Notes: generated by a model not told the origin, from the sequence alone. A stretch of 64,000 nt of DNA from Terriglobia bacterium (GCA_020073395.1 JAIQFF010000028.1:1-64000), one strand, 5' to 3'. Counted from the first letter of the stretch, positions 1-9,210 are shown. Translations and numbers: made by a program.

Positions 1-1
1 C

Positions 2-1114
2 AGCGTGTACGAAGTGCATCACGAGCACGAGTACAACGCCATCCGCAATGCGGCCGCGCTTATCGATATTTCGCCACTCTACAAGTATCTGATCACGGGC
101 AAGGATGCCACCAAGCTGGTGAACCGGATCATCACCCGCGATATCACCAAAGTGAGAGTGGGACAGGTGATTTATTGCTGCTGGTGCGACGAGCAGGGGA
201 ACGTGATCGACGATGGCACCATCACGCGTCTGGAAGAAAACAAGTACAGGTGGACCGCCGCCGACCCCAGCCTGCGCTGGTTCCGGCAAAACGGTTTGAA
301 CATGGACGTGCAGGTCGAAGATATTTCGGAACAACTCGCCGCGCTGGCCTTGCAGGGGCCCACGTCCGGCGAGCTGCTGAAGGCGGTCGCCGAGACAGCA
401 GATATCGCCAACCTGAAATACTTTCGCATGACGCGAGGAAAGATTGGCAACGTTTACGTGGACATCTCGCGCACCGGATACACCGGCGATCTGGGCTATG
501 AAATCTGGGTCCCGTGGAACGATGCGGTGAAGGTCTGGGACGCGGTGATGGAAAAGGGCAAGCAGTTCGACATTCATGCCGCCGGGATGCTGGCGCTGGA
601 CGTGGCCCGGGTCGAAGCCGGCCTGCTGCTGATCGAAGTGGACTACACCAGCGCGAAGAAGGCGCTGATCGAGTCGCAGAAATATTCTCCCTACGAACTG
701 GGCTTTGGCAAGATGATCCACCTCGACAAAGAAAATTTTATCGGCAAGGCAGCGCTGGTGAAGCAGCAGAAGCAGGGTGTGCCACGGCAGTTCGTGGGAC
801 TGGAAATCGATTGGCCCGAAGTCGAAGCGCGCTACGAAGAATTCGGACTCACGCCGGCGGCGCCCAGCCAAGCCTCTCGTGTGGCCGTTCCCGTATATCT
901 GGGTGAAAAACAGGTAGGCAAGGCCACGACTACCACATGGTCGCCAGTGTTAAAGAAAATGATCGCGCTAGCCAGTGTGGACACGGCCCACTCACAAATC
1001 GGCACCAAGCTGCAGATGGAAATCACCATCGAGGCCATGCGCCAGCAGGTGACGGCAAAAATTGTGAAGATGCCGTTCTTCAATCCGGAGAGGAAGACGG
1101 CGACGCCGGTCTAA
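2..1114 (+). CDS. GcvT-family aminomethyltransferase, 5' end outside window
   Basis: The frame is already open at the window edge, and the first visible residues (YEVHHEHEYNAIRNAAALID) match the part of GcvT that normally follows about 25-35 N-terminal residues, so the gene starts upstream. The GcvT folate-binding fold is recognisable by the segment RTGYTGDLGYEIW and by ALDVARVEAG, which corresponds to the ARDTLRLEAG region of true GcvT. The C-terminal barrel domain (VPVYLGEKQVGKATTTTWSP) is present. The family transfers one-carbon units between a substrate and tetrahydrofolate. No gcvH or gcvP is visible, and the central motif differs from textbook GcvT, so a specialised demethylase role is possible. 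The fold is certain, the substrate is not. Confidence 0.8.
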   Translation, partial: SVYEVHHEHEYNAIRNAAALIDISPLYKYLITGKDATKLVNRIITRDITKVRVGQVIYCCWCDEQGNVIDDGTITRLEENKYRWTAADPSLRWFRQNGLNMDVQVEDISEQLAALALQGPTSGELLKAVAETADIANLKYFRMTRGKIGNVYVDISRTGYTGDLGYEIWVPWNDAVKVWDAVMEKGKQFDIHAAGMLALDVARVEAGLLLIEVDYTSAKKALIESQKYSPYELGFGKMIHLDKENFIGKAALVKQQKQGVPRQFVGLEIDWPEVEARYEEFGLTPAAPSQASRVAVPVYLGEKQVGKATTTTWSPVLKKMIALASVDTAHSQIGTKLQMEITIEAMRQQVTAKIVKMPFFNPERKTATPV

Positions 1115-1121
1115 ACAGGTT

Positions 1122-1190
1122 GTGTGGGGACGGGTCGGAGCCTGTCCTGAGCGGAGTCGAAGGGGCCCGTCAAGGTCGAGCGCAGCTCGA
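1122..1190. repeat. Family C palindromic repeat carrying a second module in its hairpin tip
   Basis: It reads gtgtggggacgggtc, then 29 foreign bases (1137-1165) containing cctgagcggagtcgaagg, then cccgtc, then a second small hairpin ggtcgagcgcagctcgac. The uninterrupted version is at 28346-28417, where the first hairpin has the 3-nt tip tca. The inserted module recurs in reverse orientation inside a family A element at 16932-16956. Confidence 0.7.
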
Positions 1191-1213
1191 CAGGGTTTTC
1201 CGTGGTCAATGAG

Positions 1214-1262
1214 GTAGCCGAACTTCGCTCGGCTTGACCGGGTCAGAGACCCGGTCCCACAT
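1214..1262. repeat. Family C palindromic repeat, inverted copy
   Basis: Reverse-complement copy of the family C element: its hairpins are gccgaacttcgctcggc and accgggtcagagacccggt, followed by cccacat. It faces the copy at 1122-1190. Its outer 20 bases form the last codons and the stop codon of the permease gene on the minus strand (stop at 1243-1245). Confidence 0.7.
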
Positions 1263-2727
1263 GGCTCGTGCCAGAGGCTTTCTTCTTTCCAGCCAAATAA
1301 ATCCAGCCGCCCGCGGCCATCAACGCGGCCGTGCCTCCAACGATTTTCAGCACGGCCAGCGGCTTGTTGGGATCATCCGCCGGCGGCACGACCGACAACA
1401 GAATGGTGGCAGTGGTCGTGAGCAGCCCGATCACAGAGATCAACACAGCGACGGGTTTCCCTCCCGGTACCCGAATTACCTCCGGGCCGGCAGGCTCCCG
1501 CTGCAACTTGATCATGGCGGCAAAAACGTACAGATAGGGAATGAAGTAGACAATGACGGTCATGCTCGCCAACACATCGTAAGCGCCTTTGACATTGGTT
1601 CCGGCCTGTCCGAGAAAGATGAACAGTATCCCGACAAAATATTGTGTGAACAGAGCGACCCAGGGAGTTTTCCAGCGCGGATGGAGCGTGCCAAATGCGG
1701 GTGGCAGAAAATGATCGATGCCGGCAACGAATGGCAACCGGGCCACCGCGGCCAGATAGGCGGCGGCGGCGCCGACGTTGCTCAACGCGATCAGGAACGC
1801 CGCCAGCGGCAGCGTCCAGAAATATCCAACACGCTCGACCGTCTTCGCGATCGCCTGTACCAGGCCTTGCAGGTTGCTGACTTCCGTCGACGGCAGCGCT
1901 ACCAGCACGCCGAGAGTTCCAATGATGTAGCAGAATGCCACGGTGACACCCGCCGCAAACACCGCCCAGGGAATGGTGCGCCCCGGATTCTTGATTTCCC
2001 CGCCAAGGAATGAGCCGGCTTCGCATCCTCCAAAGGCGAATACCAGCAACGACCAGAAAATAATGTCCTTGAAGTGAATACTCGGCGTCATGGTGTGCAA
2101 GGTGAACGCATTGGCCGACCCAAAGCGGTGCCACGCAATTCCGCCCATCACGATGACGATCACCGCCGGAATCCACATGGCAATCGCGCCTACGTTGTGC
2201 AGCCACTTGCCAACGTCCAGGCCGACCACGTTTACCACCGTGGCGAGCGTCAATGTGAGTAGCGAAAAAATGATGTAGAAGGTGGCGTCGTTAGAGAGAT
2301 GTCCCCAGGCGCTCTGCCGCATGTAAATTACGTTGCTGGCGGCGAAATAAAGCACGGCGGGGAAATAGGGCAGATTGCTGGTCCAATATGCCCAGGCCGA
2401 CATGAATCCGGAAAAATCTCCGAACGCTTTCTTGCTCCAGACGTAAAGCCCGCCTTCGTCAGGATGGCGGGACGACAACTCCACGACGGAGAACGCCAGC
2501 GGGATGTAGAAAACCAGCCAAGCCCCGATCCAGATGACGATCGAACTGGGCCCGGCGGCGGCAGCGGTTGCAATCCAGCGCAGGCTAATGCCAGTGACCA
2601 CGTAGAACAGAACGAGGTCGCGGAAGCCCATTACCCGCTTGGGTTGATTCTGAGTGTCCTGGTCAGCGGAGGTTTCGTGCCCGATATTCAGGGTTGTGGC
2701 GTCGGCGGCTGGTCTGGTGTCGTCCAC
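1243..2727 (-). CDS. APC-superfamily amino acid permease
   Basis: A 494-residue integral membrane protein with about 12 hydrophobic helices after a hydrophilic N-terminal stretch of about 35 residues. The APC signature is visible in helix 1 (VVTGISLRWIATAAAAGPSS), in the helix 2-3 loop (ELSSRHPDEGGLYVWSKKAF) and in FGGCEAGSFLGGEIKNPGRT. It is expected to import or exchange amino acids across the inner membrane; substrate cannot be read from sequence. The last eight residues, TSHVGPGL, are encoded by the end of a family C repeat (1214-1262), so the natural stop may have been overwritten by the repeat. The downstream HerA-like gene lies on the same strand 51 bp upstream of its start. Confidence 0.88.
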   Translation of the reverse strand: MDDTRPAADATTLNIGHETSADQDTQNQPKRVMGFRDLVLFYVVTGISLRWIATAAAAGPSSIVIWIGAWLVFYIPLAFSVVELSSRHPDEGGLYVWSKKAFGDFSGFMSAWAYWTSNLPYFPAVLYFAASNVIYMRQSAWGHLSNDATFYIIFSLLTLTLATVVNVVGLDVGKWLHNVGAIAMWIPAVIVIVMGGIAWHRFGSANAFTLHTMTPSIHFKDIIFWSLLVFAFGGCEAGSFLGGEIKNPGRTIPWAVFAAGVTVAFCYIIGTLGVLVALPSTEVSNLQGLVQAIAKTVERVGYFWTLPLAAFLIALSNVGAAAAYLAAVARLPFVAGIDHFLPPAFGTLHPRWKTPWVALFTQYFVGILFIFLGQAGTNVKGAYDVLASMTVIVYFIPYLYVFAAMIKLQREPAGPEVIRVPGGKPVAVLISVIGLLTTTATILLSVVPPADDPNKPLAVLKIVGGTAALMAAGGWIYLAGKKKASGTSHVGPGL

Positions 2728-2778
2728 TATTGTGTACGGTGCCCGCGAATATCGGACAGTTAGACGGAGACTGTAACC

Positions 2779-4278
2779 TCAGCGGCGACTGCTTCCACCG
2801 AGAAGCGATCCCAGCACGCCGCGAATAATCTGGCGTCCTACGGAACTGCCGATGGATCGCGCCGCACTCTTCATCATCGCATCCACCACGGTGTCGCCGC
2901 GTCGCCCGCCCCCGCCAAGACTGGAAGGAAGGCCGAGAGACGGGAGGTTTTCATACCACGGCTTGTCCTGCGGCGCTTGATTAGGAGCGGTCGCCGTTGA
3001 CGCTTGCGCTTTGCCCTTTAGCCGCTCGTATGCCGAATCGCGATCGACGGTTTTTTCGTACACACCAAACACGACGGAGCCGCGGATGATCTGCTGCCGC
3101 TGCGCGGGGGTGATAGGGCCGATCTGGCTGTGGGGTGGGCACACCAGGGCGCGTTCGACCACTTCCGGCGTTCCTTTTTCGTCAAGAAAAGAAGCCAGGG
3201 CCTCGCCGACTGCAAGTTCGGTGATGACGGTCTCAACATTCAGCTTGGGGTTGGTTCGAAACGTCTGGGCCGCGGCACGCACGGCTCTCTGGTCTTTGGG
3301 AGTGAAAGCGCGGAGCGCGTGCTGGACCCGGTTGCCCAGCTGCCCCAAGACGACCTCGGGCACGTCCAGCGGATTCTGCGTGACAAAATAAACGCCCACG
3401 CCCTTGGAGCGAATGAGGCGGATCACCTGTTCGATTTTGGCCTGCAGGGTTGAGGGCAAATCGGTGAACAGCAGGTGGGCCTCATCGAAAAAGAAAACCA
3501 GCTTCGGCTTCTCCGGGTCGCCGACTTCGGGCAGCTTCTCAAACAATTCCGACAGCATCCACAGCAGGAAGGTCGCATAGAGCTGCGGCGACTCCATGAG
3601 CTTGTCGGCGGCCAGTATGTTGATGACGCCGCGTCCGCTGGTATCGGTTTGCAGCAGGTCGTCGAAATTCAGCGCAGGCTCGCCAAAAAACTTTTCGCCG
3701 CCCTGCTGCTGCAATGCAGTCAGGGAGCGCTGAATGGTGCCGATGCTGGCGGGCGAGATGTTGCCATACTGGGTCTGAAAGTCTTTGGCCGAATCGCCAA
3801 CGTGCTGCAGCATGGCTTGCAGATCTTTCAGGTCAAGCAGCAGAAGGCCGCTGTCATCGGCAATTTTGAAGACGAGAGCCATGACGCCGGACTGGGTGTC
3901 GTTCAGATTCAGGATGCGGCTGATGAGCAGTGGGCCCATCTCCGAAATGGTGGCGCGGACGGGGTGGCCCTGCTCGCCGAAGACGTCCCAGAAGGTGACT
4001 GGAGAACCACTAAACGCGAAGTCAGCCAGGCCCAACCTTTTTATCCGGTCCTGCAGTTTGGGATTGTCATTTCCCGCCTGGCTGATCCCAGAAAGGTCGC
4101 CCTTTATATCGGCGGCGAAAACCGGCACGCCGACGCGGCTGAAGCTTTCAGCCATCACTTGCAGCGTGACAGTTTTGCCGGTGCCGGTCGCCCCGGCAAC
4201 CAGGCCGTGCCGGTTCGACATGCCGGGCAACAAGTACAGCGGATTGTCCCCCTTGGCGATCAGAAGAGGGTCAGTCAT
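2779..4278 (-). CDS. HerA-like (DUF853/YjgR type) ATPase
   Basis: A P-loop ATPase of 499 residues related to the HerA/FtsK helicase group. Walker A is GATGTGKT near residue 30 and Walker B is LVFFFDEAH in the middle; [20 protein letters not shown] resembles the sensor region of the group. The C-terminal tail is glycine- and serine-rich ([19 protein letters not shown]). A longer reading could begin at a TTG at 4290, but the ATG at 4278 has GGAG six bases upstream (4286-4289), and that TTG overlaps this ribosome-binding site, so ATG is chosen. The family is a cytoplasmic hexameric ATPase of unclear cellular role. No NurA nuclease gene is adjacent, so DNA-end processing cannot be inferred. Confidence 0.88.
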   Translation of the reverse strand: MTDPLLIAKGDNPLYLLPGMSNRHGLVAGATGTGKTVTLQVMAESFSRVGVPVFAADIKGDLSGISQAGNDNPKLQDRIKRLGLADFAFSGSPVTFWDVFGEQGHPVRATISEMGPLLISRILNLNDTQSGVMALVFKIADDSGLLLLDLKDLQAMLQHVGDSAKDFQTQYGNISPASIGTIQRSLTALQQQGGEKFFGEPALNFDDLLQTDTSGRGVINILAADKLMESPQLYATFLLWMLSELFEKLPEVGDPEKPKLVFFFDEAHLLFTDLPSTLQAKIEQVIRLIRSKGVGVYFVTQNPLDVPEVVLGQLGNRVQHALRAFTPKDQRAVRAAAQTFRTNPKLNVETVITELAVGEALASFLDEKGTPEVVERALVCPPHSQIGPITPAQRQQIIRGSVVFGVYEKTVDRDSAYERLKGKAQASTATAPNQAPQDKPWYENLPSLGLPSSLGGGGRRGDTVVDAMMKSAARSIGSSVGRQIIRGVLGSLLGGSSRR

Positions 4279-4384
4279 GAAATTCTCCAAGGCCCCAGCA
4301 AAGGATGGGCGATTCGTTAGTCAGGTGATTGTAAAGACAAGGCGAGCGGATGCCAACTATGGTCCGCCCTGACTCTCACACAGA

Positions 4385-4503
4385 CGTCATCCTGAATCCG
4401 GTCTTAACCGGGTGAAGGATCTGGCGTGCAGTGGATCTGCGGCGTAGGCAGCCGTCCGGGCACACGCGAGATGCTTCGGGACTGAAGTCCCTCAGCATGA
4501 CGC
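4385..4503. repeat. Family D palindromic repeat (GTCATCCTGA type)
   Basis: Begins cgtcatcctgaatccgg, has gaaggatctggcgtg inside, and ends ccctcagcatgacg, so the two ends are inverted. A relative lies at 24315-24424. It fills most of the gap between the divergent-free HerA-like and permease genes (both minus strand). The remaining bases of the gap show no gene. Confidence 0.65.
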
Positions 4504-4521
4504 CAGGGTTGGCTGGAGGCA

Positions 4522-5949
4522 TCAGGAAATGCGCGGCGCATTCCTGCTCAGCCGCTTCCAGTACAAATATCCGGGTACACCAATCGACACGATTGCAGCG
4601 CCCCAGAAAGCCTCGGTCGGTCGTGTGATGATGGTGTTCAGCGTCCAGGCGCCGCCGATCAGCACATAGATTGCGGGCAGCCAGGGATATCCGGTGCAGC
4701 GGTAGGGTCGGGGAAGCTCGGGACGCTTCCAGCGCAGGATGAACAAGCCGATCACGGTGAGCGTGTAAGACAGCACCATGCCGAACATCACGTAGGTGTA
4801 GAGCTGGTCATAACGCCCGCTCAGAGTCAGCACCGCACCCCAGATGCCCTGACCGATCAGGCTGAATGCGGGCGTCCGCCACTTGGGATGGACCTCGGCC
4901 ATCTTCTGGAAGAATGCGCCATCGCGAGCCATAGCGAAGTACACCCGCGCCCCGCTCATGGTGCAGCTGGCCATGGCGCCGAAACAGGACACCGCAATCA
5001 GAGCCGACAGCCACACCGCAGCCGCCGGAGAAAATAGGGCAACCGCGGCGGAGTGCGCGATGATTTCGTGTTTTGCGATTTCGCCCAGCGGCAGGGCGTA
5101 TACGTAAGTCATGTTCATCGCCACGTAAATGATTCCGACGGCGACGACTCCGAGAACCATGGCCCGCGGCACATTGCGGCGCGGGTCTTTGACTTCACCC
5201 GAAACCCACGTGATATACACCCAGCCGTCGTAGGCCCAGAAGACTGCGATCAGCGCTACCCCGAACGCGGAGACCAGCTGCCCGGAGCTCAATCCCAGAG
5301 ATAGGCTTTGTCCGGGAGCAGCAACGAAGTGATGCCAATCGCCCTTGCCGATGGCGAAGCCTAAAATTACGAAGGCGGCCATGGCGGCAAACTTCGCCCA
5401 GGTGGCCAGATTTTGCAGGACCGTACCCCAGCGCAGTCCGACCACGTTGATCCAGGTCACGATGAAGATCGCAACTAGCGCGACGATGTGTGCGCGGGTG
5501 AGAACGATTCCCGCGGCGGCGAAGAGGACGTGTTCCTGGGAAATCGCCGGGACAATTCCGCCCAGGTACGCGGCCGATGCCACCGAGAGCGCCGCGATGG
5601 TGCCGCCGTTGGCGACGCTGAACAGCATCCAGCCATAGAGAAATGCGGGAAGGTCCCCGTAGGCCTCGCGCAGATAAACATACTGGCCGCCGGAGTCAGG
5701 AAACATCGAACCCAGTTCGGCAAAGGCGGTACATCCCAGCAGCGAAATGCCCGCGCCCAGAACCCAGACCAGCAGGAAAAGCACCGGATGCGGCAGCGGG
5801 CCGGCAATGTCTTTTGCCGTCAGGAAAATTGAAGAGCCGATGATGCCTCCGACCAGCAGAAGAACGGAGTCGAGCAGGCTGAGTCCGCGAACCAGGCTGG
5901 GCGATTCGGATTTCGCGGTGGAGGGTGGAGAGACCGAAGGCAGGCTCAT
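4522..5949 (-). CDS. APC-superfamily amino acid permease (LAT-like)
   Basis: A 475-residue membrane protein with about 12 transmembrane helices. Typical APC/LAT features are LLVGGIIGSSIFLTAKDIAG in helix 1, ELGSMFPDSGGQYVYLREAYG in the helix 2-3 region, and FWAYDGWVYITWVSGEVKDP followed by RRNVPRAM in helix 6 and its loop. It is unrelated in detail to the permease at 1243-2727, being of the serine/threonine exchanger or LAT type. The start codon lies two bases after the stop of the 53-residue zinc-ribbon gene, so the pair is very probably one transcript. Substrate is unknown. Confidence 0.88.
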   Translation of the reverse strand: MSLPSVSPPSTAKSESPSLVRGLSLLDSVLLLVGGIIGSSIFLTAKDIAGPLPHPVLFLLVWVLGAGISLLGCTAFAELGSMFPDSGGQYVYLREAYGDLPAFLYGWMLFSVANGGTIAALSVASAAYLGGIVPAISQEHVLFAAAGIVLTRAHIVALVAIFIVTWINVVGLRWGTVLQNLATWAKFAAMAAFVILGFAIGKGDWHHFVAAPGQSLSLGLSSGQLVSAFGVALIAVFWAYDGWVYITWVSGEVKDPRRNVPRAMVLGVVAVGIIYVAMNMTYVYALPLGEIAKHEIIAHSAAVALFSPAAAVWLSALIAVSCFGAMASCTMSGARVYFAMARDGAFFQKMAEVHPKWRTPAFSLIGQGIWGAVLTLSGRYDQLYTYVMFGMVLSYTLTVIGLFILRWKRPELPRPYRCTGYPWLPAIYVLIGGAWTLNTIITRPTEAFWGAAIVSIGVPGYLYWKRLSRNAPRIS

Positions 5950-5951
5950 TA

Positions 5952-6113
5952 TTATCCCATTCCCAGTTCGTCGGGAGATTCCAGCGGGGTCCCACAGCGT
6001 CGGCAGATGACGGCCGAGCAGTCACCGCAAGTCAGCGGGTCGGTAACTTCCTGGCTGCACCGGGGGCAGTAAAGTGGCTCCGGGTCAGGCTCCGGCTGCG
6101 GGGTTGAGCTCAT
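5952..6113 (-). CDS. Small zinc-ribbon protein (53 aa)
   Basis: Four CxxC knuckles or Cys pairs are visible: YCPRC, TCGDC and ICRRCG, ending PLESPDELGMG. The spacing fits a double zinc ribbon. The ATG at 6113 is chosen because residues further upstream in the same frame (a run reading MVRATVVRGAWF) look like translated non-coding DNA. It is followed after two bases by the ATG of the permease gene, suggesting translational coupling. Function is unknown; it could be a metal-dependent accessory or regulator of the permease. The ribosome-binding site is weak, which lowers confidence in the exact start. Confidence 0.65.
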   Translation of the reverse strand: MSSTPQPEPDPEPLYCPRCSQEVTDPLTCGDCSAVICRRCGTPLESPDELGMG

Positions 6114-6182
6114 AAGGATGGCAAATGTAGCACATGTACAGCGATCGAACCATGCGCCTCGAACCACCGTCGCTCGAACCAT

Positions 6183-6297
6183 GTAGGCTCGGACGCCCTC
6201 GTCCGGGCGGGCAAGCGAAGCTCGCCTGATTTTCGCATGCGCAAATGAAACTCCTGCCGGGCTTCGCCCGGCCGGGCGGACGAGAGCGTCCGCCCCC
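6183..6297. repeat. Family B GC hairpin repeats (composite)
   Basis: Two neighbouring palindromic units: ggacgccctcgtccgggcgg followed by gcaagcgaagctcgcctg, then gccgggcttcgcccggc and gggcggacgagagcgtccgccc separated by about 28 bases. The first unit matches the reverse complement of 30101-30145 over about 41 bases. It lies in the divergent promoter region between the zinc-ribbon gene and the methyltransferase gene. Confidence 0.65.
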
Positions 6298-6328
6298 CGT
6301 CGGCATCTATGGCGTTAAGATATGTCGC

Positions 6329-7078
6329 ATGCCCGAGAAACCTCCCACTCCCGATGAGAAGCTACAGCTTGAATTCAATCGCTGGGCGCTGGCCGGTGAA
6401 GGCGAGAAGATGGAAAACCACCATCTCGACATCACCGAGAAAACGCTGCGGTTGATGGACCTGCGCCCTGGCGAGCGCGTGCTTGATCTGGGTTGCGGCT
6501 CGGGGTGGGCGACGCGGTTGCTCTCGCGTTTGGTGGGCGATGGGCCTGAAGGTTTTGGCCAGGTCGTAGGTCTCGATGTATCCGACGAAATGGTTCGGCA
6601 GGCCCGTGCCTCCTCGAAAGACTTTGAAAATATTTTGTATGTGTGGGGATCGGCGCAGCAGATTCCATGGGAAGAGAACTTCTTCGACAAAGTCTTGTCG
6701 GTGGAATCTTTTTACTACTATGCAGACCAGGACCGGGCGCTGTCCGAGCTTTTCCGGGTCATGGCGCCGCACGGGCGCTTGTTCATTCTGATCAATTTGT
6801 ATCGCGATAACCCCTACTCGCTGCAATGGGTAGACAAGCTGAAAGTGCCGGTGCACGTGCTTTCCGAGTCAGAGTATGTCGAGCTCTTGAAGAAGCACGC
6901 GTTCGAAAACGTCGAAGCGCGGCGCATCCCGGACGACACACCTACCCCGGATGACTACCAGACCAAGTCCTTCCACAGCCTGGAGGATTTACGCGCGTTC
7001 AAGAAGATGGGAGCGCTACTGCTGCTGGCATCGAAGCCCGATCTGCGGACGCCAGCCCCCGGCTACACCATTTACTGA
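6329..7078 (+). CDS. Class I SAM-dependent methyltransferase
   Basis: A 249-residue protein with the Rossmann methyltransferase core: motif I is VLDLGCGSGWATR at about residues 51-63, the ribose-binding acidic motif is GLDVSDEMV, motif post-I includes WGSAQQIPWEENFFDKVLS, and motif III region is RVMAPHGRLFILINLY. This places it in the UbiE/Methyltransf_11 group that methylates small molecules. The frame is open upstream to 6245 but that part translates the family B repeat, so ATG 6329 is used. A taagat box lies about ten bases before it, hinting at a very short leader. The methyl acceptor cannot be inferred. Confidence 0.88.
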   Translation: MPEKPPTPDEKLQLEFNRWALAGEGEKMENHHLDITEKTLRLMDLRPGERVLDLGCGSGWATRLLSRLVGDGPEGFGQVVGLDVSDEMVRQARASSKDFENILYVWGSAQQIPWEENFFDKVLSVESFYYYADQDRALSELFRVMAPHGRLFILINLYRDNPYSLQWVDKLKVPVHVLSESEYVELLKKHAFENVEARRIPDDTPTPDDYQTKSFHSLEDLRAFKKMGALLLLASKPDLRTPAPGYTIY

Positions 7079-7082
7079 GACC

Positions 7083-7228
7083 GTGTGGGTCGGACACTCC
7101 TGTCCGACGCCTTTGACTTTGATTTTGATTTTGACTTTGATTTGAGAATCCGGCACTTGAGTGCATGAAGCGTCGCTCCAGGAGAAGACCAAGTCAAAGG
7201 CGTCGGACAGGAGTGTCGGACCCCACAC
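7083..7228. repeat. Family A long inverted repeat, copy 1
   Basis: Left arm gtgtgggtcggacactcc and onward to 7120; right arm 7191-7228 is its reverse complement with small differences. The interior (7121-7190) is TTTGA-rich near the left arm. It separates two convergent genes, where it could serve as a bidirectional transcription barrier. Confidence 0.8.
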
Positions 7229-7237
7229 CACAATAAC

Positions 7238-8395
7238 TTACTTCGCCAGGCGGTTGTATTTCTTTAGCACCTCACGCAGACGATCGTGGGGCAACCCGAT
7301 GACCTCATAGTCGTTGATGCCTTTCATGGTCTTCGCCGCTACCATGGCATTGATCACCGCTTCTTCCGTGGCCTGCACCGTGGCCAGAAAGATGGGATCC
7401 AGGCGCTGGTTGGGAAGCATGGTGAGCTGATGCACGCCTTTCGGTTCCGCCGCTCCGGGGTTGGCGGTTGAGAAAGCGATAAAAATATCTCCTGAACCGT
7501 CTCCCGAAAAACTTCCATCTCTACCCAGGCCCAACGACACTCGACGGGCCACGCGCTTCAATTGGGTCGGAATCAGCGGCGCGTCGGTGGCCACAACCAC
7601 GATGATGGACCCTACGTCGTCATTGCGGACGTTATGCTCGCTGATCTCCCGGCCCACCGGAACTCCGGCAATGCGCAGCTGGCTGCGAATCCCATAGTTG
7701 CATTGCACTAGCACTCCGACCGTATAGCCGCCGTACTTGGCATTGAGCACACGGGAGGACGTCCCAATTCCGCCTTTGAACTCGTTGCAGATCATGCCGG
7801 TGCCGCCGCCCACGCTGCCTTCCTCGACTGGTCCACTCTTCGCCGTGTCTAGAGCATGGAAGACGTGCTCGGGTTTGACGTGAAATCCATTGACGTCGTT
7901 CAACTCGCCGTCCCAGGTCTCGGCCACCACCGGCAGGGACCACCAGTAGCCGTCCTGATCGGGGGGAGCATGTTTCACGCGCCAGGCGATCACCGCGTCG
8001 CGTACCACACCCACGCTGTGAGTGTTTGTGATCATCACCGGACCATCCAGAAAGCCCGAATCCTCGACCCATGTGGTCCCAGTCATTTCGCCGTTGCCGT
8101 TAAGAGTGAACCAGCCGGCGAAAACCGAATCCTGGAAATTGTGGCCGCGAGGCAGAATGGCGGTCACCCCGGTGCGGACGGGGCCGACGCCGACTTTCAG
8201 CGGGCCGCTGCCGGAAATCAGTGTGGTCTGGCCAACCTCCACGCCCTTCACATCGGTGATGGCATTCAGCGGTCCGGGCGTGCCGTCGAAGGGAACTCCC
8301 AGGTCACGGGCGCGAGGTCCGGTCTGGGCCGTGGCGGTTGCGAGCAGTAGTGAAAAAGCCAGGGCAGCGAGCAATGCTCTGCCTGCTTTCAGCAT
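7238..8395 (-). CDS. S58 family peptidase (DmpA/BapA-type aminopeptidase), exported
   Basis: A 385-residue secreted protein with an N-terminal signal peptide (hydrophobic residues 6-23, then ATAQ). It belongs to the N-terminal nucleophile fold family of DmpA and BapA, which cleave D-amino-acid amides or beta-peptides. The family matures by self-cleavage just before the catalytic serine; here the site is Gly262-Ser263 in DVGSIIVVVATDAPL. Other hallmarks are ITNTHSVGVVRDAV and GGGTGMICNEFKGGIGTSSR. ATG 8395 is chosen because GGAGG lies six bases upstream; the longer open frame to 8755 overlaps the opposite-strand small gene and has no family similarity. It is probably periplasmic. Confidence 0.88.
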   Translation of the reverse strand: MLKAGRALLAALAFSLLLATATAQTGPRARDLGVPFDGTPGPLNAITDVKGVEVGQTTLISGSGPLKVGVGPVRTGVTAILPRGHNFQDSVFAGWFTLNGNGEMTGTTWVEDSGFLDGPVMITNTHSVGVVRDAVIAWRVKHAPPDQDGYWWSLPVVAETWDGELNDVNGFHVKPEHVFHALDTAKSGPVEEGSVGGGTGMICNEFKGGIGTSSRVLNAKYGGYTVGVLVQCNYGIRSQLRIAGVPVGREISEHNVRNDDVGSIIVVVATDAPLIPTQLKRVARRVSLGLGRDGSFSGDGSGDIFIAFSTANPGAAEPKGVHQLTMLPNQRLDPIFLATVQATEEAVINAMVAAKTMKGINDYEVIGLPHDRLREVLKKYNRLAK

Positions 8396-8477
8396 CAAAG
8401 TCCTCCGTGGTAAGTTTGGCAGTATAAGGTATCCCGTGTTCGACCTCGGATACAATTCCGTCAAGGCGGAGGGTGGA

Positions 8478-8759
8478 ATGGAAAACTGGAAGGTGGCGCT
8501 GGTGAGCGGTGCGGCGGGCGTGGGCACGGCGATGTTCCTGAAGAAAAAATGGACCGCCGGAATCATCCTGGCGGGCGTCGGACTGGCCACGCTGGCGTCG
8601 GAGTATCCGGAGAAATTCGAGGAGGTGCGCAGGCGGCTGCCCGACTTTATCGAGCGCGGCAACAATTTTCTTGAGGTTGCCACAAGGGTGGGAGACCGTC
8701 TGGCGGAAGCTGCGGAAAGCCGCTCCAAGACGTGGTATGAGTCGCTGCTCACCAACTGA
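8478..8759 (+). CDS. Small hypothetical protein with one hydrophobic segment
   Basis: A 93-residue protein starting at ATG 8478 with GGAGG about seven bases upstream. Residues 5-40 are glycine- and alanine-rich and hydrophobic (SGAAGVGTAMFLKKKW, then AGIILAGVGLATLA), followed by a charged amphipathic region (EKFEEVRRRLPDFIERGNN) ending WYESLLTN. It probably associates with the inner membrane. It is divergent from the S58 peptidase gene, with about 80 bases between starts. I do not recognise the family. Confidence 0.6.
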   Translation: MENWKVALVSGAAGVGTAMFLKKKWTAGIILAGVGLATLASEYPEKFEEVRRRLPDFIERGNNFLEVATRVGDRLAEAAESRSKTWYESLLTN

Positions 8760-8793
8760 CTTCGCTGATCGTGGCGGAGCCGGCCGGAGCTGC

Positions 8794-9114
8794 CTACTCA
8801 ATGCCCAGAGTCTTGCGGGCATCGGGGCTGAGCCGCTCCGGAGTCCAGGGTGGAGTCCATACTACGTTGACCGTGGCATTGCGCACGCCGGGCATTTGTT
8901 CCACTCGGGCCTTGACCTGTTCTCCGATCATGACGTGCGAGGGACAGCCTTGGGCGGTGAGGGTCATTTCCACAGTCACGTCCTGTTTCTCCTCCGGCGC
9001 GGGGTCAAAACGGACGCCGTAAATCAGTCCCAGATCGACGATGTTGACCGGAATTTCCGGATCGTAACATTGCTTTAAGGCGTTTAGAACTTCGTCCTCG
9101 GTTAGAGTAGCCAT
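8794..9114 (-). CDS. SufT/MIP18-like iron-sulfur assembly protein (DUF59)
   Basis: A 106-residue single-domain DUF59 protein. The signature DPEIPVNIVDLGLIY spans about residues 18-32 and the conserved cysteine is in TAQGCPSH (Cys57). The C-terminal half contains VNVVWTPPWTPERLSPDARK, typical of the SufT/PaaD-like branch. The family helps deliver or mature Fe-S clusters in the cytoplasm, and SufT often stands alone or in suf operons. No other suf gene is in the window. The ATG lies next to a divergent gene at 9211, leaving a short shared promoter region. Confidence 0.85.
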   Translation of the reverse strand: MATLTEDEVLNALKQCYDPEIPVNIVDLGLIYGVRFDPAPEEKQDVTVEMTLTAQGCPSHVMIGEQVKARVEQMPGVRNATVNVVWTPPWTPERLSPDARKTLGIE

Positions 9115-9210
9115 GCGTTTTCCTCAGATCGGGCACTCCCTGGGCGATGGGAGTGTTGATACAGAGAGTTTACACGCCCCGGTGCGATCGATGCTCTGGG
9201 TAACAATCCG

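Noticed and set aside
3475-4320. Plus-strand open frame opposite the HerA-like ATPase
   Set aside because: Shadow of a clear Walker A/B gene on the minus strand.
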